Positions 50,160 through 63,532 are shown, numbered from the stretch's first letter. The stretch is 64,000 bases of DNA from Burkholderiales bacterium (GCA_020854105.1 JADZGB010000044.1:1-64000), one strand, 5' to 3'. Program-made: numbers and translations. The notes: a model not told the origin generated them from the letters alone.

Positions 50160-50873
50160 TCAGGCGGGCCGCATGCTGCCGTCCTCGAGGCGCAGGGTGC
50201 GGTCCATGCGCGCGGCGATCGCAGGATCGTGGGTGACGATCACCAGACTGGTGGCGAACGCCCTGTTCAGTTCCAGCATCAGGGCCAGCACGCCCTCGGC
50301 AGTGTGGCGGTCCAGATTCCCCGTCGGCTCGTCGGCGAGCAGGCAGGCGGGGCGCGTCACCAGCGCCCGTGCGAGCGCGGCACGCTGGCGTTCTCCTCCG
50401 GACAGCTCCCCGGGTGTGTGGGTGAGGCGATGACCCAGACCGACCTCGCGCAGCATCGCCGCGGCCCTGCCCGCCGCTTCGGCCGGCGGCAGGCGCCGGA
50501 TCAGCAGCGGCATGGCGACGTTCTCGAGGGAGGTGAACTCGTTGAGCAGGTGATGGAACTGGTACACGAAGCCGAGCGACTTGTTGCGCACGCTCGACTT
50601 CTCCGCTTCGCCGAGCGCCGCGATGTCCCGGCCCTCGATGTGCACTTCGCCGCCGGTCGGCTGGTCCAGGCCGCCGAGCAGGTGCAGCAGCGTGCTCTTG
50701 CCCGAGCCCGATGCGCCGACGATTGCCAGGCTTTCTCCGCGCGCGATGGACAGATCTATGCCGAGCAGCACCGGCACCTCGTGCGGTCCCTGGCGATAGA
50801 CCTTCTTCAGGCCGCGGCACGAGATCACCGGACGCTCATTCGCCGGACGATCACTTCGCGGACGATCACTCAT
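50160..50873 (-). CDS. lolD: LolD lipoprotein-release ATPase
   Basis: A 237-residue ABC ATPase. Walker A is GASGSGKST, signature [15 protein letters not shown], Walker [14 protein letters not shown]-loop VTHD. The block [22 protein letters not shown] is characteristic of LolD, which powers extraction of outer-membrane lipoproteins by LolCE/LolF. It overlaps lolC by 8 bp. Confidence 0.96.
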   Translation of the reverse strand: MSDRPRSDRPANERPVISCRGLKKVYRQGPHEVPVLLGIDLSIARGESLAIVGASGSGKSTLLHLLGGLDQPTGGEVHIEGRDIAALGEAEKSSVRNKSLGFVYQFHHLLNEFTSLENVAMPLLIRRLPPAEAAGRAAAMLREVGLGHRLTHTPGELSGGERQRAALARALVTRPACLLADEPTGNLDRHTAEGVLALMLELNRAFATSLVIVTHDPAIAARMDRTLRLEDGSMRPA

Positions 50874-52110
50874 AGCGCAGCGCCTCCGCCGGATTCACGC
50901 GCGAGGCGCGATAGCTCGGATAGAGCGTCGCCAGCCAGCTGAGCACCAGCGAGACCAGCCCGACCGTGGTCACGTCCTCCCAGTGCAGATCGGAGGGCAG
51001 ATCGCTGATGTAGTACACGTCCTTTGCCAGGAACTGGGTGTCGAAGAGACGCTCGATGGCCGGCACGATGGTCTCGACGTTGAGCGCGGTCAGCACCCCG
51101 AGCAGCACCCCCACGGCGGTGCCCGCCGTGCCGACGATCGCGCCCTGTATGACGAAGATCTTCATCACCGATGCCGGTGTCGCCCCGAGCGTGCGCAGGA
51201 TGGCGATGTCGGCCTGCTTCTCGGTCACCGCCATGACCAGCGTGGACACCAGGTTGAACGCCGCCACTGCCACGATGAGGGTTAGGATGATGAACATCAC
51301 GCGCTTCTCGATCTGCACCGCCCGGAAGAAATTGGCATGCGCACGCGTCCAGTCGGCCACCATGACCTCGGGCGGCAGCGTTCCCAGCAGCTGGCGGGCA
51401 ACACGGGGCGCGAGAAACATGTCGGTGAGCTTGAGCCGCACCCCCGACACGCGGTCTTCCATCCGGTAGAGCGTCTGTGCATCCTGCAGGTGGATCAGGG
51501 CGAGGCCGGCGTCGTACTCGTACATGCCGACCTCGAACACGCCGGTGACCGTGAACTGCTTGATGCGCGGCATGATGCCGGCCGGCGTAACCTGACCTTG
51601 CGGCGCGATGAGCACGACCTTGTCGCCCACCCCGGCACCGACCGCATGTGCCAGTTCGCTTCCCAGCACGATCCCGAACCGGCCCGGGGCGAGATCCTCC
51701 AGACGCCCCACCTTCATGTGGCGGCCGATGTCCGCCACCCTGTCCTCGTCCCGGGGCAGGACGCCCCGCACCATGGCGCCCTGGACGTTCTGCTGGAAGC
51801 CGATCAACCCCTGCTGGCTCACGTAGGGCGCGGCTGCCACCACGTCGGGATTGCGCGAGGCCTGCGCGGCGATGCCGCGCCAGTCGGCGAGCGCGCCCTC
51901 CACGCCGGCGATCTGGACGTGCGAGGCGACGCCCAGAATGCGCGTACGCAGTTCCTTCTGGAATCCGTTCATAACCGACAGCACCACGATGAGCGCGGCC
52001 ACGCCGATGGTGATGCCGATGACCGAGATGAGGGAGATGACGGAGATGAAGCGGTTGCGGCGCTTGGCACGCGTATAGCGCAGCCCGATGAGCAGCTCGT
52101 AAGGACTCAA
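50866..52110 (-). CDS. lolC: LolC/LolE-type lipoprotein-release permease
   Basis: A 414-residue FtsX-type permease with four transmembrane helices (near 25-50, 275-300, 320-350 and 380-405) and a periplasmic MacB-like domain. The N-terminus [25 protein letters not shown] is diagnostic. The best start is a TTG at 52110; the next upstream in-frame ATG (52176) adds unrelated residues. Only one permease gene is present, so the transporter may be a LolF-type homodimer with LolD. Confidence 0.93.
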   Translation of the reverse strand: MSPYELLIGLRYTRAKRRNRFISVISLISVIGITIGVAALIVVLSVMNGFQKELRTRILGVASHVQIAGVEGALADWRGIAAQASRNPDVVAAAPYVSQQGLIGFQQNVQGAMVRGVLPRDEDRVADIGRHMKVGRLEDLAPGRFGIVLGSELAHAVGAGVGDKVVLIAPQGQVTPAGIMPRIKQFTVTGVFEVGMYEYDAGLALIHLQDAQTLYRMEDRVSGVRLKLTDMFLAPRVARQLLGTLPPEVMVADWTRAHANFFRAVQIEKRVMFIILTLIVAVAAFNLVSTLVMAVTEKQADIAILRTLGATPASVMKIFVIQGAIVGTAGTAVGVLLGVLTALNVETIVPAIERLFDTQFLAKDVYYISDLPSDLHWEDVTTVGLVSLVLSWLATLYPSYRASRVNPAEALRYE

Positions 52111-52277
52111 GGTCGATGGTCCGGCCCGGGATCGCGCGGGGCGAAAGAGACTCAGTGTGCCACAACGCGGCTGCATGACCGCCCGCCTGCCGCTGCAGGG
52201 CAGCGAGCCGGCTCTGCTACACTCGGCGCCCGCCGCGACCGGACCGGTCGCGGCCCAACGGAGCCACCGCAGCGGCC

Positions 52278-53267
52278 GTGCTCTCCCTCACCCTGTTCGT
52301 ACGCGCCCTGATTCCGGCAGACGAGGCTGCGGGCGCCTGGCTTTCCGGTCGCCCGGCGTTGCACCGCTGGCTGTGCCGCGCACGGCATGACGCCCACCCG
52401 GCCGCGGATCCCGAGATCGCCATCGCCGACTGGTTCGGTCTGGCGGGCGTGCAGGAACTGCCGCATGCGGCGTTGAGCCTGCTCGGAGCCGGAATCGATC
52501 CGGAGCGCGCGTGCTGGCTCCATGCCGACCCTGTCCACCTGCATGCCCGGCGCACCGAGCTGGTGCTGGTGGACGCCGGGCGCCTGCACATCGAGCCGGC
52601 GGAGAGCCAGGCGCTGACCGAATCGCTCAACGCGCACTTCGCACAGGACGCCGTCCGCCTGCATGCGCTCGCGCCTGCACATTGGTTCGCCGAAGTCGAG
52701 CGCCCGGTGCGCTTGCACACCGTGTCGCTGTCCGCGGCTGTCGGGCACAGCATCGATTCGCTTCTGCCGCGCGGCGAGGATGCCCTGCTCTGGCACCGGC
52801 GCAGCAACGAGGCGCAGATGCTCCTGCACCAGCATCCAGTGAACGAGGCCCGGGAGGCACGCGGCGCGCCGACGATCAACAGTGTGTGGATATGGGGCTG
52901 CGGCAGCCTGCCCGTGTGTCGTACCGGCTTTGGGGCGGTCTGGGGCGGCGATGATTTCCTGCAGGGCATGGCCCGGCGCGCGGGTGTGGCAACGTCCGTG
53001 CTGCCCACCGATGCCCGAGCCTGGCTGGAACAGGCGCGCACCGGCGAACATCTGGTGGCGCTCGATGCACCGGCGGCAACGCTCGACCAGGCCTGGATCG
53101 GACCGCTGTGGAGCGCGCTCGCCGAGAATCGCCTGGCCAGCGCCACCCTCGTCACCGTCGCGCACGGCCAGCGCCTCGCCTGGCGCCTGGCGCGCGCGGA
53201 CCGCTGGAAATTCTGGCGGCGCGACCCCGGCCTGCCGCCCTCGGCCCCGGCGACGACGCATGCCTGA
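52278..53267 (+). CDS. Cofactor-independent phosphoglycerate-mutase-like protein
   Basis: A 329-residue protein starting at GTG. The motif CWLHADPVHLHARRTELVLVD is typical of a betaproteobacterial family (COG4255-like) distantly related to archaeal iPGM/alkaline-phosphatase-fold proteins and often annotated as phosphoglycerate mutase. Metal-binding Asp/His clusters of active iPGM are not obvious to me, so activity is doubtful. It overlaps recJ by 8 bp, a conserved pairing in the group as far as I recall. The assignment rests on the one motif and the neighbour. Confidence 0.65.
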   Translation: MLSLTLFVRALIPADEAAGAWLSGRPALHRWLCRARHDAHPAADPEIAIADWFGLAGVQELPHAALSLLGAGIDPERACWLHADPVHLHARRTELVLVDAGRLHIEPAESQALTESLNAHFAQDAVRLHALAPAHWFAEVERPVRLHTVSLSAAVGHSIDSLLPRGEDALLWHRRSNEAQMLLHQHPVNEAREARGAPTINSVWIWGCGSLPVCRTGFGAVWGGDDFLQGMARRAGVATSVLPTDARAWLEQARTGEHLVALDAPAATLDQAWIGPLWSALAENRLASATLVTVAHGQRLAWRLARADRWKFWRRDPGLPPSAPATTHA

Positions 53268-54960
53268 GATCGTCGAGCGCCAGGCGCCGTCCGGGCCCCG
53301 AGCCGCCCTCGAGCGCGCAGGCGTGCACCCCGTGCTGGCCCGGCTGCTGGCCGCACGCGGCGTGACCTGCGCGGAGGAACTCGACCTGCGCCTCGAGCAC
53401 CTGCTTCCTCCCGCCGGCCTGCTGGGCCTGGACCGCATGGCACGGCTGCTGGCCGATGCCATCGGCGCCGGAGAGCGCCTTCTGATCGTGGGGGATTACG
53501 ACTGCGACGGCGCCACCGCATGCGCAACCGGGGTGCTCGCCCTGCGCGCGTTCGGTGCCCAGGTCGACTACCTGATGCCCAACCGCTTCGAGTTCGGTTA
53601 CGGCCTCACCCCCGAGATCGTGCGCGTGGCCGCCCAGCGCAGGCCGCACGTCCTGATCACGGTCGACAACGGCATCGCCAGCGTCGACGGCGTGCGCGAA
53701 GCCAATGCCCTGGGCATGCGCGTGATCGTCACCGATCATCATCTGCCCGGGGAGCGGCTGCCCGAGGCCGCCTGCATCGTCAATCCGAACCAGGCCGGAT
53801 GCAGCTTCTCCAGCAAGCATCTGGCAGGCGTGGGAGTCATGTTCTACGCCATGCTGGCACTGCGCGGGGAACTGCGGCGGCGCGGCGCTTTCGCCGGGCG
53901 CGAGGTGCCCAACCTCGGCGCCCTGCTCGACCTGGTCGCGCTGGGCACGGTCGCTGACGTGGTGCGACTGGACTACAACAACCGCATCCTGGTGGAACAG
54001 GGCCTGCGGCGCATGCGCGCCGGGCGCGCTCGCATGGGCATCCGCGCACTGCTCGAGGTGTGCGGACGGGAACCAGATCAGCTGTGCGCGCATGATCTGG
54101 GGTTCCTGCTCGGCCCGCGCGTGAACGCCGCCGGGCGGCTGACCGACATCACCCTGGGCATCGAATGCCTGCTCAGCGACGATGCCGCGCGGGCACACGA
54201 GCTTGCCCGGCAGTTGCACGAACTGAACCGCGAGCGGCGTCACATCGAAGCCGACATGCAGGCCACGGCTCTGGCTCATCTCGAGGAAATCGACGCCGAT
54301 GGCGCGTTCGGGCTCGCGCTGTACCGGCGCGACTGGCATCAGGGGGTGATCGGCATCCTCGCAGCACGCATCCGCGAGCGCTTCCACCGCCCGGTCATCG
54401 CCTTCGCCGATGGCCTGGACGGCGAACTGAAGGGCTCGGGACGCTCGATTGCGGGATTGCACCTGCGCGACGCGCTGGACCTCGTGGACAAGCGCCAACC
54501 CGGACTGATCCTGCGCTTCGGAGGGCACGCCGCGGCGGCCGGCCTGTCCATCCGCACCGACTCGTTCGCTTCGTTCCGGCAGGCCTTCGATGCGGTCCTG
54601 CGCGAATTGCTCTCGCCGGCCGACCTGCAGGAGCGCATCGAGACGGACGGAGTGCTCGAAGCTCACCACATCGGCCTCGATCTCGCCGAGTCGCTGCGCC
54701 GGATCGCCTGGGGCCAGGGTTTCCCTCCGCCGCGCTTCGTCGGCGAGTTCCGCGTGGCCGACCAGCGCGTGGTCGGCGGAGCCCACCTCAAGCTGCGGCT
54801 GGCCGTCCCGGGCACGGCCTCGGGCGTGGATGCCATGCTGTTCCGGTGCGAGGCACGCCTGCCGGCGCGCATCCGCTGCGTGTACCGCCTGGAGGTCAAC
54901 GAATGGAGCGGCCTGCGTGCGGCGCAACTGGTCGTGGAGCACTGGCAGGAGCTGGCATGA
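53260..54960 (+). CDS. recJ: Single-stranded-DNA exonuclease RecJ
   Basis: A 566-residue 5'-3' ssDNA exonuclease used in RecF recombination, base-excision and mismatch repair. DHH-phosphoesterase motifs are GDYDCDGATA, VDNGIAS, VTDHHLPGE and ALGTVADVVRLDYNNR; the DHHA1 motif is RFGGHAAAAGLSI. C-terminal OB-fold residues (FVGEFRVADQRVVGGAHLKLRLA) follow. It starts at ATG 53260, overlapping the upstream gene. Confidence 0.97.
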   Translation: MPEIVERQAPSGPRAALERAGVHPVLARLLAARGVTCAEELDLRLEHLLPPAGLLGLDRMARLLADAIGAGERLLIVGDYDCDGATACATGVLALRAFGAQVDYLMPNRFEFGYGLTPEIVRVAAQRRPHVLITVDNGIASVDGVREANALGMRVIVTDHHLPGERLPEAACIVNPNQAGCSFSSKHLAGVGVMFYAMLALRGELRRRGAFAGREVPNLGALLDLVALGTVADVVRLDYNNRILVEQGLRRMRAGRARMGIRALLEVCGREPDQLCAHDLGFLLGPRVNAAGRLTDITLGIECLLSDDAARAHELARQLHELNRERRHIEADMQATALAHLEEIDADGAFGLALYRRDWHQGVIGILAARIRERFHRPVIAFADGLDGELKGSGRSIAGLHLRDALDLVDKRQPGLILRFGGHAAAAGLSIRTDSFASFRQAFDAVLRELLSPADLQERIETDGVLEAHHIGLDLAESLRRIAWGQGFPPPRFVGEFRVADQRVVGGAHLKLRLAVPGTASGVDAMLFRCEARLPARIRCVYRLEVNEWSGLRAAQLVVEHWQELA

Positions 54961-55053
54961 GGATCCGGTCCGCGCGGCTGAGCTAGAATTACGTTCTTTT
55001 CCTGCGCCGCCGCCACGTGCGGTCTGCGCGCATTCCCGGGGAACGCAGGACAC

Positions 55054-56158
55054 ATGGAAGCAGAACGGATCAATGCCGTCGGCAATTCGCTGAACGACCT
55101 GGAGCAGCGCTCCGCCTCCTTGCGGAGGTATCTTTGACTTCGATGCCACGCGATCGCGCCTGACCGAAGTCATCAAGCTTTCCGAGGATCCCGCCCTGTG
55201 GGCGGACAACCAGCGTGCGCAGGAGATCGGCAAGGAGCGCAAGTCGCTCGAGGCGGTGGTGGACGCGCTCGAGCAGGTGGCCCAGGGCCTGCGCGACAAT
55301 CGCGAACTGCTGAACATGGCGGTCTCGGAGAACGACGAAGCCACCCTGCTGGCAGTCGAGGATGACGTGGCCGCGGTGGAGAGGCGCGTGGCGGATCTGG
55401 AGTTCCGCCGCATGTTCTCCAATCCCATGGACCCGAACAACTGCTTCCTCGACATCCAGGCCGGCTCCGGCGGCACCGAGGCGCAGGACTGGGCCTCGAT
55501 GCTCGAGCGCATGTATCTGCGCTTCTGCGAACGCCGCGGCTTCGCAGTCGAGGTGCTGGAGGAGTCGGCCGGCGAGGTGGCCGGCATCAAGAGCGCCAGC
55601 ATCAAGGTGTCGGGCGAGTACGCCTACGGCATCCTGCGCACCGAGACCGGCGTGCACCGCCTGGTGCGCAAGTCGCCCTTCGACTCCAACGCTCGGCGCC
55701 ACACCTCGTTTGCCAGCGTGTTCGTCTATCCCGAGGTGGACGAGACCATCGAGGTGGAGATCAATCCTGCCGATCTGCGTGTGGACACCTTCCGCGCGAG
55801 CGGCGCCGGCGGTCAGCACATCAACAAGACCGATTCGGCCATCCGCATCACCCATCTTCCCACCGGCATCGTCGTGCAGTGCCAGAACGACCGCTCGCAG
55901 CACCGCAACCGCGCGGAAGCGATGGCCATGCTGAAGTCGCGCCTCTACGAACTGGAGCTGCGCAAGCGCGAAGCCGAGAAGCAGAAGATGGAGGACAGCA
56001 AGACCGATATCGCCTGGGGCCACCAGATCCGCAACTACATCCTCGACCAGTCCATCATCAAGGACCTGCGCACCAATCACGAGGTGGGCAACACGCGCGG
56101 AGTTCTCGACGGCGACCTCGACGACTTCATCGCCGCCAGCCTGAAGCAGGGCGTGTGA
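55054..56158 (+). CDS. prfB: Peptide chain release factor 2 (programmed +1 frameshift)
   Basis: RF2 reads UGA and UAA. The first frame gives 26 codons after ATG 55054 and stops at an in-frame TGA (55135-55137); translation continues after a +1 shift at CTT-TGA-C into a 340-residue frame, 367 residues in all. Functional motifs are intact: anticodon tripeptide SPF in [20 protein letters not shown] and the catalytic GGQ in [16 protein letters not shown]. It lies 93 bp after recJ and 8 bp before lysS. Confidence 0.97.
55124..55138 (+). promoter_or_regulatory. prfB: prfB frameshift site
   Basis: GGAGG-TAT-CTT-TGA-C: an internal Shine-Dalgarno-like GGAGG (55124-55128), the slippery CTT and the poor-context UGA-C stop. 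This is the autoregulatory recoding signal of RF2: low RF2 leads to more shifting and more RF2. Confidence 0.95.
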
Positions 56159-56166
56159 GACGATCC

Positions 56167-57669
<1,503 letters not shown>

Positions 57670-57694
57670 CGACCGCCGTCCATCCAGCGCAATC

Positions 57695-59665
<1,971 letters not shown>

Positions 59666-59772
59666 GCGGCTGATCATGTCGCTCGGACCCGAACCCTCCG
59701 CAGGCACGACAGGCGATTCTCCGCGGTAGGATTGCGGGAGCCGAGTGGAGCAGACGCCGATTGGAGCAGGCA

Positions 59773-59991
59773 ATGGTACAGATCAGAATGGAAGTGGGCG
59801 GCATGACCTGCCAGGGCTGCGTGCGCAGCGTGACCCGGGTGCTGGAGTCGGTCCCCGGCGTGAGCGCCGTGGCAGTCTCGCTGGAGCGGGGCGAGGCCCT
59901 GGTGAGCACCGGAGATTCGACGGTGAGCTCGGAGCGCCTGATCCAGGCGGTCGAGGCAGCGGGATTCGACGCCCGCGTGGCGAACAGCTAG
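59773..59991 (+). CDS. Heavy-metal-associated (HMA) domain protein, CopZ-like
   Basis: A 72-residue HMA domain with the metal-binding GGMTCQGCV (CxxC) near the N-terminus and a beta-alpha-beta-beta-alpha-beta pattern ending EAAGFDARV. Such proteins carry Cu(I) or other soft metals to P-type ATPases. I start it at ATG 59773, where GGAG lies upstream, instead of the TTG at 59761. No copper ATPase or cue regulator is adjacent, so it is an orphan chaperone here. Confidence 0.88.
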   Translation: MVQIRMEVGGMTCQGCVRSVTRVLESVPGVSAVAVSLERGEALVSTGDSTVSSERLIQAVEAAGFDARVANS

Positions 59992-60001
59992 TTCCGGTTG
60001 C

Positions 60002-60802
60002 TCACCAGACCTGCCACCAGCGCCGGTCGCGGGCGGCGACCTGCTTCGTGCTGTCGGGGTAGTTGAGCGCCAGCAGCCGCTGCGCATCATCGCGCAGATC
60101 GGCCAGTCCCAGGCCATCGTAGGCCTTCACCAGGATTACCAGCGCCGGCTCCACTGCGGTGGTTTGCTGATAGTTCAGCAATACGCTCTGCGCCCGGTTG
60201 ACGGCTGCCACGTAGGCCTTGCGGCGCAGGTAGTAATGCGCCACCCGCACCTCGTTGATGGCCAGCGCATTGACCAGGTAGCGCATGCGCTGAAAGGCAT
60301 CGGGGGCGTAGCGGCTCTCCGGATAGCGTTCCACCAGCTCGCGGAACGCCTCGAACGATTCCACTGCCGCCTTCGGGTCGCGCTCGCTCATGTCCTGGTT
60401 GGCGAGCCCGCCGAAGATGCCGAGGTCTTCGTTGAAGTTGATCAGCCCCTTGAGATAGAGGGCGTAATCGAGATTGCTGTGGTCCGGGTAGAGCTTGATG
60501 AAGCGCTCGACCTCGGCCAGTGCCAGCACCGTCTCGTTGTCCTTGTAATACGTGTAGGCAAGCTCCACCTGGGCCTGCTGCGCGTACTTGCCGTACGGAT
60601 AGCGCGCCTCGAGCTTCTGGTACAGCTCCGCCGCCTTCTTGTAGGAGCCGGCCAGCAGTTCGCTCTTGGCCTCGTTGTAGATGCGCTCGGCCGACCAGCC
60701 TCGGGTGTCGTCGTAGGGTTCGCTGTCGGTCGTGCCGCAGGCGGCAGCCGTCAGCGCCAGAGCAAGCGCCAGCGCGCGGACGAATATGGATAAACTACGC
60801 AC
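60002..60802 (-). CDS. bamD: BamD outer-membrane assembly lipoprotein
   Basis: A 266-residue lipoprotein, signal peptide ending LTAAAC, with five TPR-like repeats (ERIYNEAKSELLAGSYKKAAELYQKLEARYPYGKYAQQAQ is repeat 1). BamD works with BamA in inserting beta-barrel proteins. The start is a GTG at 60802; the frame is open far upstream, but that part is antisense to rluD. It is divergent from rluD with only 6 bp between start codons, the usual bamD/rluD arrangement. Confidence 0.95.
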   Translation of the reverse strand: MRSLSIFVRALALALALTAAACGTTDSEPYDDTRGWSAERIYNEAKSELLAGSYKKAAELYQKLEARYPYGKYAQQAQVELAYTYYKDNETVLALAEVERFIKLYPDHSNLDYALYLKGLINFNEDLGIFGGLANQDMSERDPKAAVESFEAFRELVERYPESRYAPDAFQRMRYLVNALAINEVRVAHYYLRRKAYVAAVNRAQSVLLNYQQTTAVEPALVILVKAYDGLGLADLRDDAQRLLALNYPDSTKQVAARDRRWWQVW

Positions 60803-60808
60803 CGTCCT

Positions 60809-61807
60809 ATGAGTCCTCGAAAAGACGCGGTCGATTATAGCCGATCGACTCCGCTCTCCTCCCTCGCAACCTCTCCCGCCACGCGTCTGGCCGAAGTTCC
60901 GACCGGCTGCGCCGGCATGCGTGTCGACCAGGTGCTGGCACGGCTGTTTCCGGAGTTCTCGCGCAGCCGCCTGCAGGAGTGGGTGCGCCAGGGTCTCGTC
61001 ACCGTGGATGGCAACGCTGTCGTGCCGAGCGCGAAACTGTGGGGCGGGGAAGGCATTCGTCTGATTCCCTTGCTCGAGCCCGACGGCGGCGCTCTGGCCG
61101 AGGACATCCCGCTGAGCGTCGTCTACGAAGACGCAGCCCTGATCGTGATCGACAAGCCGGCCGGTCTGGTGGTGCATCCCGGCAGCGGAAACCGCGCCGG
61201 CACCATGATGAACGCGCTGCTGCACCGTGCGCCGGAGCTTTCGGCACTGCCGCGGGCGGGAATCGTCCACCGGCTGGACAAGGACACCAGCGGGCTGCTG
61301 GTCGTGGCGCGATCCCTCGTGGCCCAGGTCAGCCTCGTGCGCCAGCTGCAGTCCCGTACCGTGGGCCGCACGTACCTGGCAGTGGTCGCGGGCGTGCCCG
61401 ACGCTTCGGGTAGCATCGAGGCACCGATCGGACGGCACCCGCAGCAGCGCACGAAGATGGCAGTGGTGCCGTCCGGAAAGTCGGCGGTGACCCACTATCG
61501 CGTGCTCGAGCAAGGCACCGCCTGGAGCCTGGTGGAGTGCCGGCTGGAGACCGGACGCACGCATCAGATCCGGGTGCACATGGCGCACATCGGACATGCC
61601 CTGCTCGGTGATCCGGTCTACTTTCCGCGCCAGGCGGCGCGCCGCCTTCCCGGAACCGCATACGCGTTTCCGCGCCAGGCACTGCACGCTGCCGCGCTCG
61701 CACTCGAACACCCGGTGGACGGCAGCCGATGCCACTGGCACTCGCCTGTGCCCGCCGACATGCGCGATCTGCTCGAGAGACTCCGAACCGATGCAGCGCC
61801 ACGCTGA
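60809..61807 (+). CDS. rluD: 23S rRNA pseudouridine synthase RluD
   Basis: A 332-residue enzyme that isomerises uridines in helix 69 of 23S rRNA. The S4-like RNA-binding domain (MRVDQVLARLFPEFSRSRLQEWVRQGLVTVDG) is followed by the catalytic domain with the Asp in HRLDKDTSGLLVVA and the KPAGLVVHPG and ETGRTHQIRVHM motifs. It overlaps pgeF by 17 bp. Confidence 0.96.
   Translation: MSPRKDAVDYSRSTPLSSLATSPATRLAEVPTGCAGMRVDQVLARLFPEFSRSRLQEWVRQGLVTVDGNAVVPSAKLWGGEGIRLIPLLEPDGGALAEDIPLSVVYEDAALIVIDKPAGLVVHPGSGNRAGTMMNALLHRAPELSALPRAGIVHRLDKDTSGLLVVARSLVAQVSLVRQLQSRTVGRTYLAVVAGVPDASGSIEAPIGRHPQQRTKMAVVPSGKSAVTHYRVLEQGTAWSLVECRLETGRTHQIRVHMAHIGHALLGDPVYFPRQAARRLPGTAYAFPRQALHAAALALEHPVDGSRCHWHSPVPADMRDLLERLRTDAAPR
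60834..60839 (-). promoter_or_regulatory. -10 box of bamD inside rluD
   Basis: A perfect TATAAT on the minus strand, 31 nt before the bamD GTG and inside the first codons of rluD. No clear -35 was found at 16-18 nt. With start codons 6 bp apart, each gene's promoter must lie within the other. Confidence 0.4.
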
Positions 61808-62546
61808 CTGGATCGTGCCGGATTGGCCGGCGCCAGCCCCGGTGGCTGCGTTCATGACCACGCGCGCGGGCGGCTTCAGCGAACCGCCGTTCGATTCGCT
61901 GAACCTGGGAACGCACGTGGGCGACGATCCCGGCACGGTCGCGCGCAATCGCGCACGCCTGCGCGAGGCGTTGCCGGCAGAGCCGGTGTGGCTGCGGCAG
62001 GTACACGGCACACACGTAGCCCGTCCGGATGCCGGATTCCACGGTGAGGAGGCGGATGCCGCGGTCACGCGCGCGCCCCACACCGTCTGTGCAGTGATGG
62101 TCGCTGATTGCCTGCCCGTCCTGTTCTGCGACCTGGAGGCGTCGGTGGTGGCCTGCGCGCACGCGGGGTGGCGGGGACTGAGCGGCGGCGTGCTGGAAGC
62201 CACGCTCGCCGCCATGGGGTGCCCGCCCGGACGCGTGGTCGCCTGGCTGGGACCTGCAATCGGGCCGCGCGCGTTCGAGGTCGGCGCCGACGTGCATGAA
62301 GCATTCGTGTCGCACCACGGTCAGGACGAGGCCTGCTTCCGCCCCAAGGCGCCCGGGACGCGCGGCGAATCCAAGTGGTGGGCTGATCTGGCGGGTCTGG
62401 CTCGCCGCCGGCTCGGGCGCGCCGGCATCCACGCCGTCCACGGCGGACACGACTGTACGGTCGAGGACCGGGCGCGCTTCTTCTCGCACCGGCGTGACGG
62501 ACGCAGCGGCCGCCACGCGGCATTGATCTGGCTGCGGGCGCGGTGA
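61791..62546 (+). CDS. pgeF: PgeF/YfiH-type multicopper-fold protein
   Basis: A 251-residue DUF152/laccase-domain protein. The metal ligands lie in VWLRQVHGTHV, VMVADCLPVLFCD and ACAHAGWRGLSGGV. Relatives are peptidoglycan-editing factors or purine nucleoside phosphorylases; the old name polyphenol oxidase is doubtful. The ATG at 61791 lies inside rluD. The stop overlaps the next gene's GTG (GTGA). Confidence 0.92.
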   Translation: MQRHADWIVPDWPAPAPVAAFMTTRAGGFSEPPFDSLNLGTHVGDDPGTVARNRARLREALPAEPVWLRQVHGTHVARPDAGFHGEEADAAVTRAPHTVCAVMVADCLPVLFCDLEASVVACAHAGWRGLSGGVLEATLAAMGCPPGRVVAWLGPAIGPRAFEVGADVHEAFVSHHGQDEACFRPKAPGTRGESKWWADLAGLARRRLGRAGIHAVHGGHDCTVEDRARFFSHRRDGRSGRHAALIWLRAR

Positions 62547-63373
62547 ACACGCTCGCCTGGATTCTGGGCAGCAGCCTGCTGGGCGGCACGCTGAGCGTGG
62601 CAGCTGCCGCGCTCATGGCGGTCAAGGCCCGCGCGTCGGCGGTGCCGATCCTGGTCAGCTATTCGGTCGGCGCACTGCTCGGCGCAACCTTTCTCGGCGT
62701 CCTGCCGCACGCGATGGAGCACATGGCGCAGCCCGCTCGACTCGGCGCGAGCGTGCTCGCCGGCCTGCTGGTGTTCTTCGTGCTCGAGAAACTCGTCCTA
62801 TGGCGGCACCACCACGCCCCGCAGTGGGGAGAGCAGGCGCAGGCGCAGGAGCACGACGGCGCGCCCCCCGTGGATGCGCATCGGCATCCCCACGGCTACG
62901 GCCATACTCATGGCCACGACCACGGGCGCAGCGGCGCACTCATCATGATCGGCGATACCGTGCACAATTTCGTGGACGGCACCCTCATTGCAGCAGCCTT
63001 CCTGGCCGATCTGCATCTGGGCATCGTCACCGCGCTGGCGATTCTCGCGCACGAGATCCCGTCGGAGGTGAGCGATTTCCTGATCCTGCTTCATTCGGGC
63101 TACTCGCGGCGGCAGGCGCTGCTGATCAACCTCATGTCGAGCCTGGCGATGGTGGTCGGCGGTATCGTCGGATACCTCGCCTTCGCCAGCCTGAACACGT
63201 GGATCCCGGACCTGCTCGGCTTCGTCGCTGCCAGCATGATCTACGTCGCTGTGGCAGACCTCATCCCGGGACTGCACCGGCGCGTGGACCTGCGGGCCAC
63301 GATCCAGCAGGTGCTGCTCATCGGCCTGGGTATCTTCACCATCTGGCTGGTCCGTTCATTCATCGCGCATTGA
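62543..63373 (+). CDS. ZIP-family divalent metal transporter
   Basis: A 276-residue ZIP protein with seven to eight transmembrane helices and a cytoplasmic His-rich loop (HRHPHGYGHTHGHDHGR). Transport-site motifs are HNFVDGTLIAAAF (helix 4) and HEIPSEVSDF (helix 5), as in GufA/ZIP zinc importers. The start is GTG 62543, overlapping the pgeF stop. It probably moves Zn or Fe into the cytoplasm. Its C-terminus overlaps the small membrane ORF convergently by 18 bp. Confidence 0.92.
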   Translation: MNTLAWILGSSLLGGTLSVAAAALMAVKARASAVPILVSYSVGALLGATFLGVLPHAMEHMAQPARLGASVLAGLLVFFVLEKLVLWRHHHAPQWGEQAQAQEHDGAPPVDAHRHPHGYGHTHGHDHGRSGALIMIGDTVHNFVDGTLIAAAFLADLHLGIVTALAILAHEIPSEVSDFLILLHSGYSRRQALLINLMSSLAMVVGGIVGYLAFASLNTWIPDLLGFVAASMIYVAVADLIPGLHRRVDLRATIQQVLLIGLGIFTIWLVRSFIAH

Positions 63374-63532
63374 GGCCCGGAGGCTGCGCACGCGCAGCGC
63401 CGCCACCCAGACCATGAACAGCACCGGGGCGATACCGAACACGACGAACACCGCGACACCACGCATGGCATCGTGTGCGCCGAGCGCCAGCATGCCGATC
63501 GCGTACAGCCAGGCTGCCCATATCACGAACAC
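63356..63532 (-). CDS. Small two-helix membrane protein
   Basis: A 58-residue protein: MFVIWAAWLYAIGMLALGA then VAVFVVFGIAPVLFMVWVAAL, two transmembrane helices, and a basic C-terminus (RVRSLRASMRDE). I chose GTG 63532 because GGGAG lies 7 nt upstream; an ATG at 63601 would add 23 unlikely residues and overlap phaC. Similar small two-helix proteins occur in betaproteobacteria without a known function. It is divergent from phaC. Confidence 0.6.
   Translation of the reverse strand: MFVIWAAWLYAIGMLALGAHDAMRGVAVFVVFGIAPVLFMVWVAALRVRSLRASMRDE

Noticed and set aside
53152-55605. 817-codon minus-strand frame
   Set aside because: Antisense to recJ and prfB; no domain recognised.
60002-62215. Long bamD frame extending to 62215
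   Set aside because: The upstream part is antisense to rluD and pgeF; a lipoprotein signal begins at the GTG at 60802.
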